A stretch of DNA of 24,571 nucleotides. It comes from an uncultured Alistipes sp. (GTDB lineage Bacteria; Bacteroidota; Bacteroidia; Bacteroidales; Rikenellaceae). Of the stretch, positions 15,167-23,480 are shown piece after piece (positions within the stretch are counted from its first letter, which is position 1; each line of letters opens with the position of its first letter). A program made the position numbers and the translations under genes. The notes beneath the pieces are model-generated. The model was not told the DNA's origin and did no database searches. It saw nothing but the letters and a program-made list of their open reading frames with translations. The stretch is from positions 1-24,571 of the forward strand of contig CAUDHE010000035.1 of NCBI GenBank assembly GCA_958449275.1, given 5' to 3'.

Positions 15167-15946
15167 ATGAACAATATGCTTGTGAAAAAGTATCCGTTAA
15201 TCATCGCGACGTGGGGGGGGGTACTCCTGTCGGGATGTTCGAAAGAACCTGCGGCCGAAGCCGACGGCATGGGCCGTGTCTCGTTCGCCTGCACGCCCGA
15301 CATCGTGGTCGAGGAGCAAACCCGTGCCACGGTGCAGCTGCCCCTGGAGATACCTGCGGCGGCCGATTTCACGCTGAAGGTCACTAATGCCGACGGCAGC
15401 TACTCCGAGGAGTACGACCGATTCAGAGATTACGATCAGCCTCTGATGAAGAGCGGCGAGTATACCGCCTCGTTCTCGCTGGGCGACCCCGACGCCGAAA
15501 GCTCGACCGCCTACCGTTTCGAGGGATCGACCGACTTCAAGGTGACGGCCAACCGTACCACGACGGTGACGGTACGCCCCAAACTCGTCAATTCGGCCGT
15601 GCGTCTTGCGACCACCGAGTGGTTCGACAATTACTACTCGTCGGCCGAGTTCACCGTGACCACGTCGGCGGGCAACAGCTTCGCATTTACTCCCACCTCG
15701 GGACAAACCATATACATGAAGGCGGGCACCACGCTCAGACTCAAGGGATCGGCCGTCAAGGCGCAGAACGGAGCCGAGGTGACTTTCCCCGAGCACTCGA
15801 TAGGCGCCACTTCGGCGTCGACGCTCCACACCATAACCGTCGACGCTTCGCAGGCGGGCGGCGGCACGCTGCGTATCACGCTCGGCACCGAGGACGAAAT
15901 GATTGAAGTGGCTCCCGTGGATATAGAACTCAACCCCGAGGTCTGA
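15167..15946 (+). CDS. DUF4493-type lipoprotein with a G9 tract in its signal peptide
   Basis: A 259-residue lipoprotein (lipobox LSGC, Cys24), 17 nt after the previous gene. The pattern of IPAAADFTLKVTNADGSY, then SGEYTASFSLGD, then YRFEGSTDFKVTANRTTTVT and LVNSAVRLATT matches the DUF4493 family of Bacteroidetes surface proteins. Its function is unknown. The C-terminal part (about 165-259) is an additional small beta domain. Codons 16-19 contain nine consecutive G residues (15213-15221), so gain or loss of one base would frameshift the protein inside its export signal. The start may be 15167 or the ATG at 15176. Confidence 0.75.
   Translation: MNNMLVKKYPLIIATWGGVLLSGCSKEPAAEADGMGRVSFACTPDIVVEEQTRATVQLPLEIPAAADFTLKVTNADGSYSEEYDRFRDYDQPLMKSGEYTASFSLGDPDAESSTAYRFEGSTDFKVTANRTTTVTVRPKLVNSAVRLATTEWFDNYYSSAEFTVTTSAGNSFAFTPTSGQTIYMKAGTTLRLKGSAVKAQNGAEVTFPEHSIGATSASTLHTITVDASQAGGGTLRITLGTEDEMIEVAPVDIELNPEV
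15213..15221 (+). repeat. G9 homopolymer inside a coding sequence
   Basis: Nine consecutive G residues encode part of Trp16-Gly17-Gly18-Val19 in the signal peptide of the DUF4493 lipoprotein. It is the longest G run I noticed in the window. Such tracts are classic sites of slipped-strand phase variation. Confidence 0.9.
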
Positions 15947-15969
15947 ACGAACGAAATAAAAATTGAGAT

Positions 15970-17724
15970 ATGAGATCTGTTTACAAAATCATGGCTTTCG
16001 CCCTCGCGGTCGGCATGTTGTCGTCAGGTTGCGAGAAGGAGAAGATCGACTTCGGCGGCAATGAAAAAAACGATTCGGAATCGGGCTATCTGGTGCTGTC
16101 GGGCATGAATGTCAATGTCAATGCCGATGCCGAAGTGGTGGCCAGCCGCGCCGAGGGCGACGGTGACAAAAAGACCGTCGAAGCGGCCGACGATTACGGC
16201 GTAACCATAGTCAACGCCTCGTCGCAGGCGGTGATGCTCGACGAGACCTACGGCGAGGTCAAACAACGCACCGAGCCTATCGCCCTGCAACCCGGGCAGT
16301 ACCGCATCACGGCCCGATCGGCCAATGCCGACGACATGGCGCCCGCGGGGTGGGATTGCCCCGCCTACACGGGCAGCGTGACTGCTACCGTGACCAAGAA
16401 CATCACCACGCAGGCCCCCACGGTGGTCTGCAAGTTGGCCAACATAAAGACTTCGGTGTTTTTCACCCCTCTGCTGAAATCGAAGTTCCGCGAGACACCC
16501 GAACATCCGTTGCAGGTGACCGCCAAGTTGGGCGACAACACGCTGGTTTTCGGCCGCGACGAGACCCGTACGGGATATTTCAAGGCTTTGCAGACGGTCA
16601 ATAATCTGGAGGTGACGCTCACGGGTGAATACAATACCGCCGACGAGGGTGCGACCCCCGTATACAAGGTGGTGAGCATGACGCAGACCATCGACAACGT
16701 GCGCGCGGGTCAGTGGCGCAAACTCACGTTCGCCATTCAGGTGTCGGACGAGGGTAACGTGACCTTCTCGGTTCAGGTCGACACGTGGGTCGACGACGAA
16801 CCCATCGAGGTGGATGCCATGTCGCTCTACGCCTGCGCCGAGGAGGTGATCCCCGACGACGGTCAGGTGAGCGATCCCGATTCGCCCGTACTGACGCTCG
16901 ACAACCTTCACGACATAGCCGATCCGTTCGTGATAAGCAGCTCGATATTCGACGACGAGGGCACCTGCACCGATCGTATAGGATTGCTGCTTACGCCCAA
17001 TGCCGATGCCGTGGTGACACGCGTGGAGGCGATGTTCTCGTCCGACAACGAGGCTTTGCTCGCGGCGTTGGAGACCGCGGGCTACGAGAACGGCATAATG
17101 GACATAACCGATGTGGTGACCATAGGCGGTGTCGACTATTCGACGGTGACCGTGAGCGGCCGTGCCAAAGTTATCCGCGCTACGTCGGCGGCCATGCGCA
17201 GACTCTACGAGTTCGCGGGTACGCACACGGTGCGCATCGCGGCGACCGATTCGCAGAACCGCACGTCGTATACCGATCTGACCGTCACCGTGCGGCGCAG
17301 CGGCGGCGCGGAGAACGGTCCCGTGATCGAGTGGCAGGGACATGATCTCAGCACCCGATACACGGTGAACGACATGACGGGCGACGACTGCTGCGTGATC
17401 GACATAGGATCGACGTCGGGCATCACGGGCTTCCTCGTCGACATAGGGGGAGGCGTACTCACGCCCTCGGATCTGCGCGATCTGGGACTTGACTCGCACA
17501 TGGATCTGATAAACCCCGCGACCGACGAGATGAACGATATGCTGCTCAACCTGGGATTCAAAACCCGAGACGACGTGCGCGGCGCCAAGGAGTTGCAGTT
17601 CAACATATCGTCGTTCATGCCCATGCTGGTGGGATTGGGAATCCCTGGTCCCGTCGATTTCAAGCTCACGGTAACCGATGCCGACGGTGAGATAAGCGGA
17701 ACCATAATGCTCACGGTAAAATAG
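15970..17724 (+). CDS. DUF4493-type lipoprotein with two tandem Ig-like modules
   Basis: A 584-residue lipoprotein (lipobox SSGC, Cys21), 23 nt after the previous gene. Residues about 75-270 match the DUF4493 pattern: VTIVNASSQAV, LQPGQYRITARSANADDMAP, YTGSVTATVTKNITTQAPTV, LANIKTSVFFTP. Two similar beta modules follow (about 307-441 and 452-583). Each ends in a THTVRIAATDSQNRTS...LTVTV or FKLTVTDADGEIS...MLTV type strand pair. They are probably Ig-like stalk domains. The protein is likely exported and surface anchored; its ligand is unknown. Confidence 0.72.
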   Translation: MRSVYKIMAFALAVGMLSSGCEKEKIDFGGNEKNDSESGYLVLSGMNVNVNADAEVVASRAEGDGDKKTVEAADDYGVTIVNASSQAVMLDETYGEVKQRTEPIALQPGQYRITARSANADDMAPAGWDCPAYTGSVTATVTKNITTQAPTVVCKLANIKTSVFFTPLLKSKFRETPEHPLQVTAKLGDNTLVFGRDETRTGYFKALQTVNNLEVTLTGEYNTADEGATPVYKVVSMTQTIDNVRAGQWRKLTFAIQVSDEGNVTFSVQVDTWVDDEPIEVDAMSLYACAEEVIPDDGQVSDPDSPVLTLDNLHDIADPFVISSSIFDDEGTCTDRIGLLLTPNADAVVTRVEAMFSSDNEALLAALETAGYENGIMDITDVVTIGGVDYSTVTVSGRAKVIRATSAAMRRLYEFAGTHTVRIAATDSQNRTSYTDLTVTVRRSGGAENGPVIEWQGHDLSTRYTVNDMTGDDCCVIDIGSTSGITGFLVDIGGGVLTPSDLRDLGLDSHMDLINPATDEMNDMLLNLGFKTRDDVRGAKELQFNISSFMPMLVGLGIPGPVDFKLTVTDADGEISGTIMLTVK

Positions 17725-17749
17725 ACCTATGTCGTTCGTAATTAAAACT

Positions 17750-19897
17750 ATGACCATGAAAAGATTCATATACATGTCGGCTCTGGTCTGCGCCGCTCTC
17801 GCGGCGGGCTCGTGCGCCAAGGAGATCGACGATACAAGCGGCGAAGGCTGTCTGCGCATGACGATCGATCTCGATCAGGTCGCTACACGGGCCGAGGCTG
17901 AGAGCTACGACCCCACCGAGCGGAGCGTTCTGCGCATATACAATGCCGACGATCAACTGATCCGCAAATACGAACCGGCCAAGACACGTCCCGACAATCT
18001 CTACCTGATCGGCGGCGAGTATAAAATAAAATACGAGTCGAGCGACGGCAGCCAAGCCACGTGGGACCATCTGAGCTACGCGGGCGAGAAGAGTTTCTCC
18101 ATTATTCCGCACCAAACCACAACGGTGGAGATGACGTGTCCGATAGTCAATTCGGGTGTGAAGGTGGCTTTCGACCCGAGCGTGGCCGAAAAGGTCGAGG
18201 ACTTCAGGGTCTACGTGTGCGCCAGCGACGAGTTTTCGTACTACGACGCCGACAACGGCACCGTGCCGACGCTGACCTACGACGCCGACCGCACGGGTTT
18301 CTTCCTGCTTCCCGAAGGGGTGTCGAAACTCAGCTGGGGTTTCTACGGCCGACGCAAGGACACGGGTGCCGACGTGGCGATAGTCTCGACCACGGGGCAT
18401 CGCGAGATAGTGCCCGAGGCGGGAATGCTATATTCGCTTAATTTCAAGTTCTCGAATACGCCCGACGGTGCGCTCGACATATCGGTAGTGGTCGAGGAGG
18501 AGGGCGAACTGGTCGACCGCACCATATTCTTCAGCCCGCAGCCTACATTTACGGGAGACGGATTCTCCATAGGCGCCGTATCGGGTTATACGGGCGGTGA
18601 CATGTCGGTGAAGGTGTCGGCCATCAACGCCTTGAAAAGCGTGAAGCTGATAGTCGACAGCGACGAATACGAACTCATGAACACCTCCCGCGCGGGAGCC
18701 GACGGCGTGACGTTCGGCCTGACTTCCGACGACGGCTGCAACGGCGTGATAACCTTGTCGGAGAGCTTCCTTTCGAATTACGGAGGCGGAATACACACCA
18801 TAGGTTTCAAGGCCGTCGACGCAGCCGATGCCGAAGGGCAGGCTAAGATGCGCATGGCGGTGCAGGGACTGTTCGACATGGACGCCGCGCACTACGATCT
18901 GTGGAACAACACGGCCGAGCTGCGTGCGGCCGTCACCGACGGTACGGCCCGTAACGTGACGATAAAGTACCGCCGTCTGGGGGCGAGCGAGTGGACGAGT
19001 ATCCTTGCCACCGAGGGCGAGGATTACACCTACACGGCCCTCGTGACGCCCGTATGGTCGCAGAAGAGTGTCAACGGCCACACCGTATACACCCTCGAAA
19101 AGGGTATTTCGGCGAAGAACACTTACGAATACTTGCTGTCGATCGACGGCAAGGACGGCGAGGTGCGGCAATTTACGACCGAGACGTCGCAAACCATCCC
19201 TCACGGCGACATGGAGAGCGAGGCTCTGCTGTGCTTCACCACCGACGGCAGCAAGAACGCACCCTATTGGGGCAGCGGAAACAACACCATGACCTCGTCG
19301 CTGTGCACCAGCTCGACGTTCCCGGGAATGGGCGGCTCGCACTGCGCCAAGTTGCAGGCTACGAGTACGCTCGGTTTCATGGCTTCGGGCAACCTCTTCA
19401 TGGGAACGTTCGAACGTCCCGGAATGAACGGTTACGTCGACTTCGGTCATAAATACACATGGCTGGCGCGTCCCGCGGCATTGAAACTCAAGTTGCACGC
19501 CTCTCTGGGCAGCGTAAACAACAACAAACATAACGGTCCTCTGCCTAAGGGCAGTCCCGACGTGGCGGTAGTCTACGTGGCTATCGTCGACTGGAGCGCC
19601 AAGCACCGTGTGACCTCGGGTACCGCCGCTCCCTCGGGCATGTGGAGTCCCTCCGACGGTCCCGACGCGGTGAGCGAAGGCAAGGTGCTGGGTTACGGTC
19701 TGCTCGACATCACTGAGTCGACCGCGGGCGGCAGCATGGTGGAGACCACGATCCCCATCGTGTGGTACGACCGCGAGAGCAAACCCGCGGGCAACTACAC
19801 TCTGGTGATCTCGTGCTCGACCAGCAAGTACGGCGATTACATGGACGGCTGCGACCAGAATACCATGTATGTCGACGACTTCGAATGGACGTACTGA
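17750..19897 (+). CDS. Multi-domain lipoprotein: DUF4493-like, Ig-like, FN3-like and PCMD
   Basis: A 715-residue lipoprotein (lipobox AGSC, Cys22). Domains in order are: DUF4493-like (about 35-250, with GGEYKIKYESSDGSQATWD and CPIVNSGVKVAFD), one Ig-like module (262-373) related to those of the previous gene, an FN3-like module (375-480), and a putative carbohydrate metabolism domain (PCMD, about 485-715). The PCMD part shows YWGSGNNT, SHCAKLQATST, ASGNLFMGTF, and the terminal SKYGDYMDG...MYVDDFEWTY. PCMD is a jelly-roll-like domain thought to bind glycans. The start at 17750 or 17756 gives a clean signal peptide; an ATG at 17729 is less likely. Confidence 0.77.
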   Translation: MTMKRFIYMSALVCAALAAGSCAKEIDDTSGEGCLRMTIDLDQVATRAEAESYDPTERSVLRIYNADDQLIRKYEPAKTRPDNLYLIGGEYKIKYESSDGSQATWDHLSYAGEKSFSIIPHQTTTVEMTCPIVNSGVKVAFDPSVAEKVEDFRVYVCASDEFSYYDADNGTVPTLTYDADRTGFFLLPEGVSKLSWGFYGRRKDTGADVAIVSTTGHREIVPEAGMLYSLNFKFSNTPDGALDISVVVEEEGELVDRTIFFSPQPTFTGDGFSIGAVSGYTGGDMSVKVSAINALKSVKLIVDSDEYELMNTSRAGADGVTFGLTSDDGCNGVITLSESFLSNYGGGIHTIGFKAVDAADAEGQAKMRMAVQGLFDMDAAHYDLWNNTAELRAAVTDGTARNVTIKYRRLGASEWTSILATEGEDYTYTALVTPVWSQKSVNGHTVYTLEKGISAKNTYEYLLSIDGKDGEVRQFTTETSQTIPHGDMESEALLCFTTDGSKNAPYWGSGNNTMTSSLCTSSTFPGMGGSHCAKLQATSTLGFMASGNLFMGTFERPGMNGYVDFGHKYTWLARPAALKLKLHASLGSVNNNKHNGPLPKGSPDVAVVYVAIVDWSAKHRVTSGTAAPSGMWSPSDGPDAVSEGKVLGYGLLDITESTAGGSMVETTIPIVWYDRESKPAGNYTLVISCSTSKYGDYMDGCDQNTMYVDDFEWTY

Positions 19898-19920
19898 TTA
19901 ACGGATTGAAGATTTTGCGA

Positions 19921-20742
19921 ATGTCGAATTACTGCAAACGATATCTTCTCGCGGCGGCCGTGTCGCTGAGCGCTTTGGTGCCGTGCGGCGCCCAGTCCTT
20001 CGCGGAATCGTCGCGCGGAGTCGCCGCGTCGGAGCTGCCGACGCATCCGCCCACCGTGAACCAGATGCGTCGGGAGCGCGGCCTGACGTCGCGGTCGACC
20101 TTGTTCGTACCCAAGGGACAATGGGTATTCGGCGGCACGGCATCCTACTCGGCGCATTCCAACGACAATTATTCGTTTCTCATCGTCGAGGGCATAGATT
20201 CGCGTGGCCACATGTTCCGCGTAAGCCCCATGATAGGCTATGCGCTGCACGACAATATGATCGTCGGCGGCCGCTTCATCTACGACCGCACCCTGCTGCG
20301 CGTGGAGAACGCCCGCGTGAGCATGGGCGACGACGAGTCGGGCGTCGATATCGGCGTCGACCAATACTACGCCTTGGAGCACTCTTACACGGGTGCCTTG
20401 TTCTGGAGGCAATACATTCCCCTGGGCGGCAGCAAGCGATTCGCCATCTTCACCGACATGCAGTTGGCGGCGGGCGGCACGCAGGCCAAGTTCGCCATGG
20501 ACCAACCGGTGAAGGGCACCTACGAGACGGGGTACAAACTCTCGCTGGGCGTGTTGCCCGGGCTGGTGGCCTTCGCCACCAACAACATGGCCGTTGAGGT
20601 GAGCGTGGGCGTGATGGGTCTCAACTACTCGAATACCAAGCAGGTGCACAATCAGGTGGAGGTGGGCAAACGCTCGTCGAGCAACATGAATTTCAAGGTC
20701 AACATTTTCAGCATCGGCCTCGGAATGGCCTTTTACCTCTAA
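19921..20742 (+). CDS. Outer-membrane beta-barrel protein 1 of the surface operon
   Basis: A 273-residue protein with a standard signal peptide (MSNYCKRYLLAAAVSLSALV, cut after CGAQS or nearby). It is followed by alternating amphipathic strands such as WVFGGTASYSAH, FRVSPMIGYALHDNMIVGGRF, FAIFTDMQLAAG and YKLSLGVLPGLVAFA. It ends in an aromatic/hydrophobic C-terminal strand (IFSIGLGMAFYL), as expected for a BAM substrate. The fold is clear; function is unknown. It resembles the next gene over its whole length. The start at 19921 begins the signal peptide; the longer frame reading back into the previous gene is unlikely. Confidence 0.8.
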   Translation: MSNYCKRYLLAAAVSLSALVPCGAQSFAESSRGVAASELPTHPPTVNQMRRERGLTSRSTLFVPKGQWVFGGTASYSAHSNDNYSFLIVEGIDSRGHMFRVSPMIGYALHDNMIVGGRFIYDRTLLRVENARVSMGDDESGVDIGVDQYYALEHSYTGALFWRQYIPLGGSKRFAIFTDMQLAAGGTQAKFAMDQPVKGTYETGYKLSLGVLPGLVAFATNNMAVEVSVGVMGLNYSNTKQVHNQVEVGKRSSSNMNFKVNIFSIGLGMAFYL

Positions 20743-20754
20743 ATCGGACGTCGC

Positions 20755-21657
20755 ATGAAACAGTATTATATCTTATTGGCGGTTTTGCTCGCGGCATTCG
20801 CCGCCCGCGCCGAGGAGCGGCCCGATTCGATGCGGGTATCGTCCGTCGCCGAGGCAGCCTGCGCCGAAACAGCCGTCACCTCGACAGTCGGTCCCGAAAC
20901 GGAGATTGCCGCGGATGACGAGTTCCGCCGCACGCACCGCCGATTCCTGCCCATGCGCCGCCGTCTCGACCGCGAGATCGGCAAGGTGAAATATGCCTAC
21001 AAGGGCGAAGTCATGCTCGGTCTCACGGCATCGTACGGAACCATAACAAGCGAGGATACCGATTTCTGGCTCATAGTCGACAACATCGACGCCGAGGGCA
21101 CCACCGCTACGGTGAAACCTTTCTTCGGCTATTTCTATCGCGACAACAATTGCGTGGGCGTGCGTTTCGGCTACTATTACGTCCACGGCAAGTTGGGCAA
21201 CGTCGATCTCGACTTGGGCGAGAAGAACGACATATCGTTCTCGGTGTCGGACATGAATCTGTCGACCGAAAACTTTTCGTTCGGCATCTTCCACCGCTCC
21301 TATGCGGGTCTCGACCCCAAAGGGCGGTTCGGACTCTTCGCCGAGTTGGAACTCTCGTATTCGACGGGAAAATCGCGCTTCAACTACATGTCGGGCGAGG
21401 AGATCCGATACACCACGAGCGACAACAAAAAACTCAAATTGGCATTCAATCCGGGTGTGGGTGTTTACATATTCCCCAACGTGTGCGGCACGCTGTCGTT
21501 CGGACTGGGCGGCATACAGTATGCCTCGGTAAGGCAGTTCGACGAAGCGGGCAACAAGGTCGGATCGCGCACCGCGTCGAAAATGCGTTTCCGCCTCAAT
21601 CTCGCCGACATCAACATCGGCATGATAGTCCATTTGTGGGACAAGAAAAAGGAGTAA
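20755..21657 (+). CDS. Outer-membrane beta-barrel protein 2 of the surface operon
   Basis: A 300-residue protein with a signal peptide (MKQYYILLAVLLAAFAARA). A low-complexity, partly acidic linker (about 20-65) precedes a barrel with strands such as VMLGLTASYGTI, VKPFFGYFYRDNNCVGVRFG, FGLFAELELSYSTG and LAFNPGVGVYIFPN. Shared landmarks with the preceding barrel (GxTASY, LIVxxID, xPxxGYxxxDNxxVGxRF, KL...PG) show that they are diverged tandem paralogues. The last strand ends in a charged HLWDKKKE tail. The pair may anchor or export the lipoproteins. Confidence 0.8.
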   Translation: MKQYYILLAVLLAAFAARAEERPDSMRVSSVAEAACAETAVTSTVGPETEIAADDEFRRTHRRFLPMRRRLDREIGKVKYAYKGEVMLGLTASYGTITSEDTDFWLIVDNIDAEGTTATVKPFFGYFYRDNNCVGVRFGYYYVHGKLGNVDLDLGEKNDISFSVSDMNLSTENFSFGIFHRSYAGLDPKGRFGLFAELELSYSTGKSRFNYMSGEEIRYTTSDNKKLKLAFNPGVGVYIFPNVCGTLSFGLGGIQYASVRQFDEAGNKVGSRTASKMRFRLNLADINIGMIVHLWDKKKE

Positions 21658-21660
21658 CAG

Positions 21661-23298
21661 ATGAACCGTATAATCCGCATATTGCTGGTTGTTCTTTCGG
21701 TTGCGGTCTCGGGCTGCATCGAGAACAATATTCCCTATCCCGTGGTCGAGACGGAGATCCTCGGCATCGAGGGCGAGGGCTTCACGGCGTCGATCGACCG
21801 ACTGAACCGCCGCGTGGAGCTTACGCTGGACGAAACGACCGACATAAGCCGCGTAGCGATCGACAAGGTCGTGATTACGGAAAACGCCCGCTCGTCGGTG
21901 GAACTGACGGGTACGTTCGATTTGCGGCAGCCGATCGAGGTGACTCTCTCGCTGTATCAGGATTACGTGTGGACCGTCACGGCCACGCAGGATATCGAGC
22001 GTTATTTCACCGTCGAGGGCCAGATAGGAGAGACCGTTTTCGATATCGAAAACCATATCGCCACGGCATACGTCGGCTCGGCTGTCGACACGGGCGACAT
22101 AAAGGTCCGAAGCCTCAAGCTGGGTCCGCGCGACATAACGACTACGGATCCTCCGATCGAAGAGCTCACGTCGTTCGATCCCGTGCGTTTCGTCAACGTG
22201 AGCTACCACGACTTCACCGAGCGATGGATGCTCTATGTGGTGCCTACCGACGAAACGGTGCGTCTCGTGGCGGCCGACGCCTGGTCGCGGGTGATATGGC
22301 TCTACGGTTCGGGGACGAGCGGCAGCGATATGGGCTTCATGTATCGTCGTGATGGCGATGCGGAGTGGATGGCGGTGCCCGACGTGGCGATAACCGACGG
22401 CACTTTCTCGGCATGTCTGCGCGCGGAGGCCGAGACGACATACGAAGTGAAGGCGTTCTGCGGCGACGATGAGAGCGCCGCGCAGACGGTTACGACGCAA
22501 GAGGTGCGCCAGCTTCCGAACAGCGGTTTCGAGCAGTGGACCACGTTGAAAGACATAGTCTATCCGTTCGGCGATTCGAACGACCGATTCTGGGGTACGG
22601 GCAACCCTGGCGCCAGTGTCGCGGGGGCGACCCTCACCACGGGCGATGCCGACACGCGGCCCGGATCCGAGGGCAAGCTCTCGGCCCGTCTGGAGTCGAA
22701 ATTCGCCAACGTGATGGGCATAGGCAAGTTCGCGGCGGGCAATATTTTCGTAGGCAACTACGTGCGCAATGCGGGTACCAACGGAATACTTACCTTCGGA
22801 CGGCCGTTCGTGTTGCGTCCCACGGCTTTGCGAGGCTGGATGAAATACACCTGCGGCGAGATCGACCGCATAGGCCGCGTGCCTGCGGGCACATCGATCG
22901 TCGCGGGCGATAACGACAACGGTTCGATATACATAGCTTTGGGTACCTGGACTCCCGAGGAATACGGTCTGTGCAGCAGCGCCGAGACCGATCCCGCGCG
23001 GCGTCAGTGCGGTACGGCCGAGTCGCCCGTGTGCGTCGACACCCGCGACGAAAGTACCTTCTTCAACCCCAAGGGTAAGGATGTGGTGGCTTACGGCGAG
23101 CTGATCCTCACCGAGAGCCAAACGGAGTGGAAAGAGTTCGTGATAGAGCTGAACTACGTGCGTACCGATACGGTACCCACGCACATATTCGTGGTATGTT
23201 CGGCTTCGCGCTACGGCGACTATTTCACGGGCAGCACCAAGAGCGTGATGCAGATCGACGACTTCGAGCTGCTCTACGACTACGACTTCAGGAAATAA
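21661..23298 (+). CDS. PCMD-domain lipoprotein, last gene of the surface operon
   Basis: A 545-residue lipoprotein (lipobox VSGC, Cys19), starting 3 nt after the barrel gene. Residues about 25-200 form beta-rich N-terminal modules (TASIDRLNRRVELTL, VWTVTATQDIERYFTV). About 210-280 is FN3-like (MYRRDGDAEWMAV...TTYEVKAFC). About 286-545 is a PCMD domain: NSGFEQW, FWGTGNPG, LSARLESKFAN, AAGNIFVGNY, FVLRPTALRGWMKY, and the terminal SRYGDYFTG...MQIDDFELLY. It shares this last motif with the gene at 17750-19897. I infer a surface glycan-binding subunit; the ligand is unknown. Confidence 0.8.
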   Translation: MNRIIRILLVVLSVAVSGCIENNIPYPVVETEILGIEGEGFTASIDRLNRRVELTLDETTDISRVAIDKVVITENARSSVELTGTFDLRQPIEVTLSLYQDYVWTVTATQDIERYFTVEGQIGETVFDIENHIATAYVGSAVDTGDIKVRSLKLGPRDITTTDPPIEELTSFDPVRFVNVSYHDFTERWMLYVVPTDETVRLVAADAWSRVIWLYGSGTSGSDMGFMYRRDGDAEWMAVPDVAITDGTFSACLRAEAETTYEVKAFCGDDESAAQTVTTQEVRQLPNSGFEQWTTLKDIVYPFGDSNDRFWGTGNPGASVAGATLTTGDADTRPGSEGKLSARLESKFANVMGIGKFAAGNIFVGNYVRNAGTNGILTFGRPFVLRPTALRGWMKYTCGEIDRIGRVPAGTSIVAGDNDNGSIYIALGTWTPEEYGLCSSAETDPARRQCGTAESPVCVDTRDESTFFNPKGKDVVAYGELILTESQTEWKEFVIELNYVRTDTVPTHIFVVCSASRYGDYFTGSTKSVMQIDDFELLYDYDFRK

Positions 23299-23334
23299 CG
23301 GATGCGGCGGGCTGCATGCCAAAAAACCAAAATG

Positions 23335-23422
23335 CAGTCCAGAGGACTGTGCGGGCTGCAGCCTTCCGTAGCGGAGGCCCGCTCATCGCTCATTCACGCG
23401 TCCCCCGCAGGCTGCCGCCCGA
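23335..23422 (+). repeat. Dispersed palindromic repeat, copy B
   Basis: A small hairpin CAGTCC-aga-GGACTG (23335-23349) leads into TGCGGGCTGCAGCCT. The far end, AGGCTGCCGCCCG (23409-23421), pairs with it over 13 bp with one mismatch. Aligned by hand it is roughly three-quarters identical to the reverse complement of 7861-7952. It lies between the convergent surface operon and the deacylase gene. The gap also holds GCTGCAT/ATGCAG arms at about 23311-23336. No gene is seen in 23299-23480. Confidence 0.75.
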
Positions 23423-23480
23423 ACTACCGCAGCCGAAGATAAATTTCACCCGAGATCATCCGCAGGCCAACAGCCATCAG

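Noticed and set aside
16024..17859. 611-codon minus-strand open frame opposite the DUF4493 gene
   Set aside because: Antisense shadow; the plus-strand frame has a lipobox and family pattern.
20773..23322. 849-codon minus-strand open frame opposite the barrel and PCMD genes
   Set aside because: Shadow of two well-supported genes; His/Arg/Val-rich translation without domains or signal peptide.
23299..23480. CRISPR or tRNA in the gap after the surface operon
   Set aside because: The repeats are a single palindromic unit, not regularly spaced direct repeats, and no cloverleaf is visible.
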